A DNA stretch of 10,094 nucleotides from Coriobacteriales bacterium (GCA_031286975.1 JAITTM010000029.1:1-10094), one strand, 5' to 3'; shown: positions 1 through 6,302, counted from the first letter of the stretch. The notes: a model not told the origin generated them from the sequence alone. Numbers and translations are program-made.

Positions 1-339
1 CTGGGGGGCGTTGTTGCCAACAGCATCACCAACCCCGTTCAGGTCGAGATCGTCGACGATTTTGTGGAGAGAACCCACACCCAGGTGATGCAGTACGTGC
101 CGCGATCCCTTACGGTGACGCAGAGCGAGCTCAAGGGCAAGACCACCATCGAGGCCGCGGCTGACAGCGAGCAAGCCAAGGTCTACCGCGAGCTGGCGCG
201 GCGCATCGATGAGCATACGGATTCTAGGGTGCCGCAACCGCTCGAGCCCAACGAGCTCAAGGAGTGGGCATCTGCATGGGCCGACCAACTGGTTGCCATC
301 GAGGCCGGTGAGGTGCGCGGTACCTCAGAGAGCATCTAG
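1..339 (+). CDS. Nitrogenase-like Fe protein (NifH family), C-terminal part
   Basis: The reading frame is open from base 1 and ends at TAG 337-339, so only the last 112 residues are present. They align co-linearly with the NifH C-terminus: LGGVVANS matches LGGLICNS, the YVPRSLTVTQSEL stretch matches FVPRDNVVQRAEI, KTTIEAA matches the KTVIEYD region, and VYRELARRI matches EYRALARKI. In this family a homodimer with one 4Fe-4S cluster hydrolyses ATP to pass electrons to the D/K partner in the cytoplasm. The P-loop and the cluster cysteines lie upstream of the window, so they cannot be checked. NifD-like and NifK-like genes follow on the same strand, which supports the call. The sequence is clearly diverged from true NifH, so a group IV nitrogenase-like Fe protein is more likely. 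The gene is partial because of the window edge; there is no sign of decay. Confidence 0.88.
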   Translation: MGGVVANSITNPVQVEIVDDFVERTHTQVMQYVPRSLTVTQSELKGKTTIEAAADSEQAKVYRELARRIDEHTDSRVPQPLEPNELKEWASAWADQLVAIEAGEVRGTSESI

Positions 340-357
340 GCACAGAGAACACTAGGG

Positions 358-376
358 AGGACCCTGGAGGGCTCCT
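358..376 (+). promoter_or_regulatory. Small hairpin in the H-D intergenic gap
   Basis: AGGACCC and GGGCTCCT can pair around a TGGA loop with one bulged base. An alternative pairing of CCTGG (363-367) with CCAGG (385-389) is also possible. It sits 40 bases before the NifD-like start and has no T tract, so it is more likely an mRNA-stability or processing element than a terminator. The function is inferred only. Confidence 0.25.
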
Positions 377-414
377 AAAAGACCCCAGGCAGCCAACAGA
401 GACAGGAGAGAGCA

Positions 415-1884
415 ATGCCAAAAATCAATCTGGACGTACCTGCCGTCGCGGTGCGCGAGGTGCGGCTCAACACCATCACCGGATTTCAGGGCACCGCCGG
501 TGAGCTTGTCACGGCAGCCCGCTGCGGTGGCATGCCGGACAGGAGCAGGAGCTTTAGCCAGTGCCTGGGCTGTGGCACCGCTCAGGCGGCCTGCATGGTG
601 ACCTTGGTGCAGGACGGCGCGGTTATCAGCCACGGCCCGGTGGGTTGCAGCTCCTGCCTGCACGAGTTCGCATTCACCTATCGCGTCAACGCGCCGCAGC
701 GGGGTGTTGAGAAGCCCACCCAGCGCAAGATATACAGCACCAATCTCAACGAGGAGGACACCGTCTTTGGCGGCAACCAGAAGCTTGAAGAGACCATCCG
801 CACGGTCTATGACCGCGACAGACCCAAGGCGATCTTCATCATCACCACCTGTGCCTCGGGCATCATCGGTGACGATGTGGAGGGCGTTGCCAGCGATGTG
901 GAGTCAGAGATCGGTATCCCCGTGGTTGCCATCTTTTGCGAGGGCTTTCGCTCCAAGGTCTGGACCAGCGGTTTTGACGCGGGTTACCACGGAGTTGCGC
1001 GCAAGCTGCTCAAGCCGCCCACCGAGAGGCGCAAGATCATCAACGTCATCAACTTCTGGGGCTCGGACGTGTTTACCAAGTGGTTCAGGCGCTTTGGCTA
1101 TGAGGCCAACTTCATCACGCCTTATGCAACGGTTGACTCGCTGGCACATGCCTCAGAGGCGGTTGCCTCCGTCCAAGCCTGCGCGACTTTGGGCTCCTAC
1201 CTGAGCTCTGCCCTCGAGCAGGAGTTTGGCGTCAAGGCCATCCGCAACGCGGCGCCGCATGGCATCCCCGCTACCGACCGCTGGCTGCGCGAGCTTGGTG
1301 AGCTGCTGGAGCAGCCCGAGGTGGCCGAGCGGATCATCGAGGAGGAGCGCGCCGAGTTCTTGCCTCAGATCGAGGCACTGCGCGCCAAGCTCACGGGCAA
1401 GACGGCCTATGTGACGGCGGGTGCCGGCCACGGACATTCGCTTTTGGCGGTGTTAAGCGAGCTGGGCATGCGAGCGCAAGGCGCGGGCATCTTCCACCAC
1501 GACCCCATCAACGACAACGAGTTCGAAGAATCAGATGCCCTAGCGCATTTTGTGCGCGATTATGGTGATGTTCCCAACTACAACGTCTGCAACAAGCAGG
1601 AGTTCGAGCTGGTCAATATGCTCAACCGCATCCAGCCTGACATCCTCTTCGCCCGCCACGGCGGCATGACGCTCTGGGGCGCCAAGCTGGGTATTCCCTC
1701 CCTGCTCATCGGCGACGAGCACTTCTCCATGGGCTATGAGGGCCTGGTCAAATACGGTGAGCGCATCGTCGAGACTTTGGAGAATGACGAGTTTGTCACA
1801 AACCTCAAGGCACACGCCATCAACCCCTATACCAAATGGTGGCTCGAGCAACCCACATTCACGTTTTTGGAAACAGCATCGTGA
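415..1884 (+). CDS. Nitrogenase-like component 1, D (alpha) subunit
   Basis: This 489-residue protein is about the length of NifD (492 in Azotobacter). P-cluster-type cysteines fit at C53 (CGTAQ, like CAYAG), C78 (HGPVGC) and C146 (TCASGIIGDD, like ECPIGLIGDD). C175-EGFR matches the conserved CEGFR motif, and C256 (ACATLGSYL) aligns with cofactor ligand Cys275 (HCYRSMNYI). At the C-terminus GIPSLLIGDEHFSMGYEG aligns without gaps to GIPFREMHSWDYSGPYHG, which puts Gly433 at the His442 ligand position; His436 is three residues later. Arg96, Gln191 and His195 correspond to Ala86, Trp183 and Phe187. The fold and electron path therefore look nitrogenase-like but the active site is not that of a dinitrogenase. 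Extra cysteines (C50, C60, C81) surround the P-cluster region. The ATG has a GGAG ribosome site at 405-408. It lies 75 bases after the Fe protein gene, probably in one operon. It may belong to the group IV (MarD-like or uncharacterised) families; the substrate is unknown. Confidence 0.85.
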   Translation: MPKINLDVPAVAVREVRLNTITGFQGTAGELVTAARCGGMPDRSRSFSQCLGCGTAQAACMVTLVQDGAVISHGPVGCSSCLHEFAFTYRVNAPQRGVEKPTQRKIYSTNLNEEDTVFGGNQKLEETIRTVYDRDRPKAIFIITTCASGIIGDDVEGVASDVESEIGIPVVAIFCEGFRSKVWTSGFDAGYHGVARKLLKPPTERRKIINVINFWGSDVFTKWFRRFGYEANFITPYATVDSLAHASEAVASVQACATLGSYLSSALEQEFGVKAIRNAAPHGIPATDRWLRELGELLEQPEVAERIIEEERAEFLPQIEALRAKLTGKTAYVTAGAGHGHSLLAVLSELGMRAQGAGIFHHDPINDNEFEESDALAHFVRDYGDVPNYNVCNKQEFELVNMLNRIQPDILFARHGGMTLWGAKLGIPSLLIGDEHFSMGYEGLVKYGERIVETLENDEFVTNLKAHAINPYTKWWLEQPTFTFLETAS

Positions 1885-2002
1885 GCTTCAAACAGGTTCA
1901 GTTGCGAGTGCACATGAGCTCCTTGCGCCCAGAACCTGCTTGCAGCCCCATTTGCTCGTTTGCAAAAACGTAACAGTACGCACGTATGAGAAAGGATGAG
2001 CC
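1885..2002 (+). other. 118-base spacer between D and K genes
   Basis: This is unusually long for a gap between two subunits of one complex. There is no terminator and no convincing small gene. AAAGGA at 1991-1996 is the ribosome binding site for the K gene, six bases before its ATG at 2003. The spacer carries AGTTGCGAG near 1900 and CTGCTTGCAG near 1936, which resemble the two arms of the dyad at 6147-6177. This may be chance. Confidence 0.4.
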
Positions 2003-3346
2003 ATGTCGGGCTTAATTGAACAAGAACGCTACACCTGCGCCATCGGTGCGCTGCAGAGCGTGGTTGCCATACCCCGAGCCACGCCCATTTTGCACAGCGG
2101 CCCCGGTTGCGGCAGCATGATCGCCGGCTTTTATGAGCGCTCCACCGGCTATGCCGGCGGTTCCACCTCGCCTTGCACCAACTTCAGCGAGACCGAGGTC
2201 GTCTTTGGCGGCGTGGACAGGCTGCGGAGCATCATAGCAAACACCTACAAGATACTGGATACCGACCTGCAGGTGGTTCTGACCGGCTGCACCTCCGACA
2301 TCGTGGGCGACGATGTGGGCAGCGTGGTGGGCGAGTTCATCGAGCAGGGCAAGCCTTTGGTCTTTGTCGAGACCGCGGGCTTCAAGCACAACAACTTTGT
2401 GGCGCACTCCAACGTGGTCAACGCCATAATCGACCAGTACGTCGATCTTTACGTGGATGATCACCTGCCGCGTAGCAACAGGCGCTTGGTGAATGTCTTT
2501 GCCTCCGTCCCTTACCAGGATCCGTTTTGGAAGGGCAACCTGCAAGAATACAAGCGCCTGCTCACGGCTTTGGGCTTCGAGGTCAACGTGCTCTTTGGGC
2601 CTAAGAGCGCCGGTATTGCGGAGTGGAGAAGCATCCCCGCCGCCAACTTCAACATCCTGGTTTCTCCCTGGTATGGTCTGCCCATCGTCGAGCATCTTGA
2701 GCAGCAATACGGGCAGCCCTTTGTGCAGTTTGCGCACGTGCCCATCGGTGCCAACGAGACCACCAGGTTTCTTGAGGCGGTGACGGCCTTTGCGCTTGAG
2801 CAGGGCGCTCCCATTGACGAGCAGCAGGTTAAAGCCTACATCGCCAAAAGTGAGTACGCCTACTACGAGGAGATCGACAACCTCGCCACCTTTTTGCTGG
2901 AGTTCCGCTACGGGCTGCCCCAGCACGTGCACATCCTGCACGATGCCGGCTACGTGGTGGGCCTGAGCAAGTTCTTGCTGCACGAGGTGGGCATCATCCC
3001 CAAAGAGCAGTTCATCGTTGACAACACGCCCGATGAATTCCAGGACGCCATTCGGGCAAACCTGGCGGCGACCAGCGACAAACGCGAGATTCCCGTAACC
3101 TTCGACCCTGACGCCGGTGCGGCGCAAAACGTCATCCGCAATCTGGACGATACCAAGCGTGGTCGCGGCCTCATCATCGGCAGTGGCTGGGACAAAGAGC
3201 TCGCCAAGGAGAAGGACTTCGACTTTCTCAGTGCCAGCGTCCCTTCTCCGTATCGCTTGGTTTTGACCACTAACTACGCTGGCTACAGCGGCGGCCTGAG
3301 AGTGATAGAGGACATCTACGACGTTGTGCTCTCAACCTACGCGTAA
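2003..3346 (+). CDS. Nitrogenase-like component 1, K (beta) subunit
   Basis: This 447-residue protein is about 75 residues shorter than Azotobacter NifK (523). It lacks the N-terminal extension and starts only 11 residues before the first P-cluster cysteine. Cysteines fit the NifK P-cluster pattern: C12 (YTCAIGAL, like ACQPLGA), C36 (HSGPGC, like HGSQGC) and C96 (TGCTSDIVGDD, like TTCMAEVIGDD). C58 with the following SETEVVFGG matches the conserved SCVSDSMTEDAAVFGG segment. The C-terminal NYAGYSGGLRVIEDI resembles the LGYEGAM segment of NifK. With the D subunit it should form an alpha2-beta2 cytoplasmic complex fed by the Fe protein. The short N-terminus is typical of nitrogenase-like and assembly-type relatives (NifN, BchB, CfbD-like) rather than MoFe NifK. 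A terminator follows within 10 bases, so the operon ends here with no nifEN-like genes after it. Confidence 0.86.
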   Translation: MSGLIEQERYTCAIGALQSVVAIPRATPILHSGPGCGSMIAGFYERSTGYAGGSTSPCTNFSETEVVFGGVDRLRSIIANTYKILDTDLQVVLTGCTSDIVGDDVGSVVGEFIEQGKPLVFVETAGFKHNNFVAHSNVVNAIIDQYVDLYVDDHLPRSNRRLVNVFASVPYQDPFWKGNLQEYKRLLTALGFEVNVLFGPKSAGIAEWRSIPAANFNILVSPWYGLPIVEHLEQQYGQPFVQFAHVPIGANETTRFLEAVTAFALEQGAPIDEQQVKAYIAKSEYAYYEEIDNLATFLLEFRYGLPQHVHILHDAGYVVGLSKFLLHEVGIIPKEQFIVDNTPDEFQDAIRANLAATSDKREIPVTFDPDAGAAQNVIRNLDDTKRGRGLIIGSGWDKELAKEKDFDFLSASVPSPYRLVLTTNYAGYSGGLRVIEDIYDVVLSTYA

Positions 3347-3354
3347 AGCTGCAA

Positions 3355-3382
3355 GGAGGGGAGCGCATGAACGCTCCCCTCC
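3355..3382 (+). terminator. Terminator of the nitrogenase-like operon
   Basis: GGAGGGGAGCG at 3355-3365 pairs perfectly with CGCTCCCCTCC at 3372-3382 around a 6-base loop. AAAGC (3345-3349) and GCTTT (3383-3387) can extend the stem. The T tract is weak (CTTTCCCCC), but the 11-bp GC-rich stem right after the K stop codon makes this the evident operon end. Confidence 0.8.
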
Positions 3383-3390
3383 GCTTTCCC

Positions 3391-3549
3391 CCGTAATCCT
3401 GCGGCGGGAATCTTGTGGATAAGAACGCGCTGTCGCAGCGGGGATCCAGCGCGTCGCGAGGCACCCCCAACGTTCAGTCGTATTGCTTGACATTGCCAAT
3501 CCCATGGCACGATGCCCCTCTCAGAATTACTTGCAAAAATAGCACTGAT
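3391..3549. other. Gene-free stretch between two terminators
   Basis: No supported gene is seen here. A perfect TTGACA lies at 3487-3492 but no fitting -10 box follows at 16-18 bases. CGCTG and CAGCG near 3428-3440 can form a small hairpin around TCG. Because the stretch ends in a second terminator, a short untranslated transcript is conceivable. It could also just be a backup terminator region for the operon. Confidence 0.3.
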
Positions 3550-3573
3550 AAAGAGCCCCTCCGGGGGTTCTTT
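3550..3573 (+). terminator. Second rho-independent terminator
   Basis: A 10-bp stem (3550-3559 with 3564-3573, one G-T pair) has a TCCG loop, and its 3' arm runs into the T-rich TTCTTTCTT. The complement strand also ends in a T-rich run (CTCTTTATC), so it could act in both directions. No gene ends directly before it. Confidence 0.7.
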
Positions 3574-3670
3574 CTTGGTGAGCAGCATCACGTGCGCACT
3601 CTTGATCAAAGGGGGCAAAGGCTTTACGCGATACGAGAATCCCAGAACGTAGGAGAGAATAGGCCCTTAA

Positions 3671-3742
3671 ACGTCCTTAAAATAGCACAGTTGAGCAACT
3701 TAACGTCCTTATATTAGCAGTAATGAGCTATAATAAGGGCGT
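3671..3742. promoter_or_regulatory. Three-copy operator ACGYCCTTAWWWTAGC over the ATPase promoter
   Basis: Copies lie at 3671-3686 (+), 3703-3718 (+) and 3727-3742 (inverted, read on the minus strand). The two direct copies are 32 bp apart, close to three helical turns. The inverted one covers the -10 box and the expected transcription start. All three fit the consensus at every position. This layout is what one expects of a repressor or autoregulator site for the downstream gene. The binding protein is unknown. Confidence 0.6.
3729..3734 (+). promoter_or_regulatory. -10 box TATAAT of the ATPase gene
   Basis: This is a perfect TATAAT, 34 bases before the chosen GTG start. The -35 position at a 17-base spacing reads TCCTTA, which is poor and lies inside the second operator copy. 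That agrees with a regulated promoter. Its position inside the reading frame that begins at ATG 3723 argues that translation starts further down. Confidence 0.55.
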
Positions 3743-3755
3743 ATTTCTATGGACG

Positions 3756-3761
3756 AAAGGA
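3756..3761 (+). promoter_or_regulatory. Ribosome binding site that fixes the GTG start
   Basis: AAAGGA lies six bases before GTG 3768. The alternative ATG at 3723 has no purine-rich site in front of it and would fall upstream of, or overlap, the -10 box. Confidence 0.7.
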
Positions 3762-3767
3762 TCAATC

Positions 3768-5069
3768 GTGGAACGCTTTCTTATATCAAAGCTTATTGAC
3801 TGGAAGAAAGACCATCGTAGAAAGCCGATTATCATAAATGGTGCCCGTCAGGTTGGCAAAACTTGGCTCCTTAAAGAGTTCGGGGCAAAGCACTTCGACA
3901 ATGTGGCCTATGTGAACTTCGACAACAACGAGACAATGAAGCTGCTGTTTGAGGAAAGCTATGATATCCCACGCCTTCTCATGGGAATACAGGCGGAAAC
4001 CAGCAAGCGCATTATCGAAGGCAAAACCCTCATCATATTTGATGAGGTACAGGAGTGTCCAAAGGCTCTGACTTCGCTTAAATACTTTCGGGAGAACGCT
4101 CCCAACCAGATGATAGCTGCAGCAGGGTCGCTCCTTGGTCTTGCTGTTCACCAAGGGACAGGATATCCCGTGGGCAATGTCACGACATTTGACCTGCACC
4201 CTCTGAACTTCCGCGAGTTTCTTGACGCAACAGGCAACCAATCGCTCCGTGAACTCATCGACACCAACGATACTGCCGCAGTTTCGGCGTTTTCGCCCAA
4301 ACTCATCCCGCTACTCAGGCAGTATTATTTTATAGGCGGCATGCCAGAAGCCGTTGCAGCATTCGTGGAAAGCAATGTCCTTAAGGATGCACGCGACGTG
4401 CAGAATCAGATTCTTTTCGACTATCGTCGTGACATCTCAAAACACCTCACCATATCTGAAACCGAGCACACGCTTGCTGTTTGGGAATCGATACCTGCTC
4501 ATCTGGGGCAGGAGAATAAGAAGTTTGTATTCGGGCACATCAAAGAGGGCGCTCGCGCAAAAGCGTATCGTGCTGCTATCACATGGTTGACCGAGGCAGG
4601 ACTCACTACCTGCGTCCGCCGCATCTCAAAGCCAGGTGTTCCTCTCGCGGCGTACGCTGATGGATCATCATTTAAGCTCTTTACGCTTGATGTCGGACTG
4701 CTCGGCGCAATGGCAGGGCTCGACTCAAGCAGCGTAATAAGCGGAAACAAGGTGTTCGCGGAATTCAAGGGCTCCCTGACAGAGCAGTATGTCTGTCAGC
4801 AGCTCATATCTGATTGCGAACAACAACCCTTTTACTGGTCAGCAAAAAATTCTCGCGGTGAAATCGATTTTCTTGTTCAAGAGGAAGGTCGAATCTATCC
4901 TATCGAGGTCAAGGCTGAGGAGAATCTGAAATCAAAGAGCCTGCGTGCATTCAGTGAGAGATACCCAGGCATGAATCCCCGTCGTCTCTCACTTTCCGGA
5001 TACCGCGACGAAGACTGGATGCGCAATGTACCTCTTTTCGCAATCGGAAACATGAGGAGCTGGAAATGA
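3768..5069 (+). CDS. AAA_14 / DUF4143 family ATPase
   Basis: The start was moved from ATG 3723 to GTG 3768, giving 433 residues that begin VERFLISKLIDWK. The family usually begins this way, with a short basic leader before the P-loop. Walker A is GARQVGKT (about 25-32) and Walker B is TLIIFDEVQ (about 87-95, D92 E93). The AAGSLLG stretch at 118-124 fits the AAA_14 sensor region. The C-terminal DUF4143 part ends in a PD-(D/E)xK-like pattern: EIDFL (D367), then PIEVK (E380, K382). The family is widespread in gut anaerobes but its role is not established; the nuclease-like fold suggests DNA-related or defence functions. It looks more AT-rich than its neighbours and stands alone between a terminator and a helicase remnant, which suggests horizontal gain. 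It ends 29 bases from the convergent pseudogene. Confidence 0.88.
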   Translation: MERFLISKLIDWKKDHRRKPIIINGARQVGKTWLLKEFGAKHFDNVAYVNFDNNETMKLLFEESYDIPRLLMGIQAETSKRIIEGKTLIIFDEVQECPKALTSLKYFRENAPNQMIAAAGSLLGLAVHQGTGYPVGNVTTFDLHPLNFREFLDATGNQSLRELIDTNDTAAVSAFSPKLIPLLRQYYFIGGMPEAVAAFVESNVLKDARDVQNQILFDYRRDISKHLTISETEHTLAVWESIPAHLGQENKKFVFGHIKEGARAKAYRAAITWLTEAGLTTCVRRISKPGVPLAAYADGSSFKLFTLDVGLLGAMAGLDSSSVISGNKVFAEFKGSLTEQYVCQQLISDCEQQPFYWSAKNSRGEIDFLVQEEGRIYPIEVKAEENLKSKSLRAFSERYPGMNPRRLSLSGYRDEDWMRNVPLFAIGNMRSWK

Positions 5070-5560
5070 GTCTTTGGTCAAAAGATATGCGCTGCAGGCT
5101 ACAACTCTGACACGGTTCCCGGGAGGCTGGCACCCATCTCGTCGAGGAAGACTGAGGGGGAGAGCAGCGCTTTGCGCTCGCCGTTCTCGACTCTGATACG
5201 GCGGATGTCCATGCCGAGTGACTCGGCCTTCTCAATAGGCTCTTTTTGGAAGCAGGAGATAATCAGCTCCTGCTCTGCCTTGGTCAAGGCGCTGTAGAAC
5301 AGGCTGCGGCTGGCAATCCAATCCTCGTGGGAGTGCGAGTCATCGCAGGAGTTCAGGGTTCCAAGGGAGGGGAAGAACCCGTTGATGGCACCAACGATGA
5401 CAACCAGGGGAATCGAGAGCCCCGCTGTGGTCTCGGGCAGCCCTATGCGCACGCATTGTCCCTCCTGAAACTCGGGCTCGAACAAGGCAAATGAGGCGCG
5501 AGCGAAGAGTTCCGCGGCAGACTCGTTGCCCTGCAGGGGTTCAAGGAGCGCAAGTATCTC

Positions 5561-5570
5561 GGGGGGGGGG
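5561..5570. repeat. G10 homopolymer at the frameshift
   Basis: Ten consecutive G on the plus strand lie exactly where the two helicase frames meet. Loss of one base joins them. Such tracts slip both in replication and in sequencing. Confidence 0.9.
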
Positions 5571-5822
5571 CACCTCTTCGCCACATGGAGTGAGCGCATT
5601 GAGCAGGGCAAAGCCGTTTTTGCTGGCGTGGGCATTGATGAGGGCGCGTCCCTTGCGGTAGCGCGCGAGGTCGTCAGCCCCTGCAAAAGGGGGCTCTGTT
5701 GTGCTTGCAAGGGCGTCGAGCGCGGCAAGCAGGGGAGTGCGGGTCTGCCGCGCGTGCTCTTCGAGCTTGTACCATAGATTGCTCCGGGTAAGATGGTCTG
5801 TCATAGCCGCACCAGTTGCGCC

Positions 5823-5849
5823 AGACTCCGTAGACTCCGTAGACTCCGC
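5823..5849. repeat. 9-bp tandem repeat, three copies
   Basis: AGACTCCGT occurs at 5823-5831 and 5832-5840, then AGACTCCGC at 5841-5849. The unit is a multiple of three and reads as EST-EST-ES in the helicase remnant frame, so its copy number would not shift that frame. Confidence 0.85.
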
Positions 5850-5925
5850 CATAGGCAGTGCAAGGGTTTTGCCTCATATTAATCGATATCGAACTTGAGG
5901 CTATGGACAAGTGGTTTCAGGGGCT

Positions 5926-5967
5926 AAAAAAAAGAAACGGGTTGGAGGGACTGTGCCGCTCCAACCC
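5926..5967 (-). terminator. Minus-strand terminator with no obvious gene
   Basis: GGGTTGGAG at 5939-5947 pairs perfectly with CTCCAACCC at 5959-5967 around an 11-base loop. Read on the minus strand, the stem is followed by GTTTC and then eight T (A8 at 5926-5933). The plus direction has no T run. Nothing between here and 6308 looks like a minus-strand gene. A weak minus-strand promoter (TTGACT, 17 bases, TTTATT) lies just upstream, about 5988-6016. Confidence 0.7.
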
Positions 5968-6146
5968 ATCAGGGGTGTACCCAGAATAAACTATTGAGTA
6001 ACTTCATAGTCAAGCCTTATCGACTAGTAATTACATTAATTTTTGTTAATCATTCAAGCGTGCATTTTGAGTAGTTGCTTTGGCAAAGCCCACCACCTGC
6101 TTCTTTGGTCGTTGTTGCGCCACTATTGCGGTGCCGTCGCAAAAGT

Positions 6147-6177
6147 CTGCTTGCAACTTTGACACAGTTGCAAGCAG
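6147..6177. promoter_or_regulatory. Perfect 12-bp inverted repeat, likely regulator site
   Basis: CTGCTTGCAACT (6147-6158) and AGTTGCAAGCAG (6166-6177) are exact reverse complements separated by TTGACAC. Without a T tract it is not a terminator. The short spacer fits a dimeric DNA-binding protein. It lies about 85 bases before a possible transcription start for the flavoprotein gene, suitable for an activator. TTGACA in the spacer is a perfect -35 sequence but lacks a well-placed -10. Confidence 0.6.
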
Positions 6178-6233
6178 TGCCGTGGCAGTGTGTATGCAAG
6201 AGGTGTAGGAATGTGGCATTTGCCGTAATAGGA

Positions 6234-6239
6234 TACAAT
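6234..6239 (+). promoter_or_regulatory. Possible -10 box (TACAAT)
   Basis: TACAAT differs from the consensus by one base and would start transcription about 60 bases before the ATG at 6308. No good -35 is found 16-18 bases upstream, which would fit a promoter needing an activator. Confidence 0.4.
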
Positions 6240-6294
6240 CTCGACTTTAGAAGAATGCCGCTTCGCGCTAAGGGTTGAGGCGGCAATCAAAGAC

Positions 6295-6302
6295 GGAAGG
6301 GA
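6295..6302 (+). promoter_or_regulatory. Ribosome binding site that fixes ATG 6308
   Basis: GGAAGGGA lies five bases before ATG 6308. The in-frame TTG at 6275 would add 11 residues before the Tat signal and has no comparable site. Confidence 0.75.

Larger units (their letters stand above)
5099..5852 (-). pseudogene. UvrD/PcrA-type helicase, C-terminal remnant with frameshift
   Basis: Two overlapping frames join into one protein end. The upstream frame (5852 to about 5561) reads MAESTESTES...SNLWYKLEEHARQT...LLNALTPCGEEVPPP. The downstream frame (to stop at 5099-5101) reads EILALLEPLQG...VVIVGAINGFFPS...LFYSALTKAEQELIIS...IRVENGERKALLSPSVFLDEM. The last part matches the end of superfamily I helicases: VVIVGAINGFFPS resembles the VFVVGLNEGLFPS segment and YSALTKAEQEL resembles motif VI YVALTRAREEL. 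The frames meet at ten C on the coding strand (G at 5561-5570); nine would restore one frame. Walker A and the other motor motifs are absent, and an in-frame TGA lies about 24 bases before the ATG, so the N-terminus is gone even if the shift is a sequencing error. Without the motor domains it should have no helicase activity. Confidence 0.75.

Noticed and set aside
2012..3127. Long minus-strand open frame of 371 codons opposite the K gene
   Set aside because: It is a by-product of GC-rich codon bias; the plus strand encodes a clear nitrogenase-family protein and the antisense protein has no recognisable motif.
1..3346. Annotation as nifHDK for nitrogen fixation
   Set aside because: The K subunit is short, no nifENB is visible, and the Arg96, Gln191, His195 and His442 equivalents are not conserved.
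3425..3573. tRNA or structured RNA gene
   Set aside because: There is no cloverleaf or TTCRA arm; only small hairpins and a terminator are visible.
5246..5777. Two plus-strand open frames over the helicase remnant
   Set aside because: They are antisense to sequence with helicase motifs and show no family features.
5541..5852. Independent small protein of 103 residues
   Set aside because: It reads into the helicase end after a one-base correction at the G10 run and has no ribosome binding site of its own.
6050..6286. Small genes on either strand in the flavoprotein leader
   Set aside because: The translations are low-complexity with poor starts, and the region is better explained by regulatory structure.
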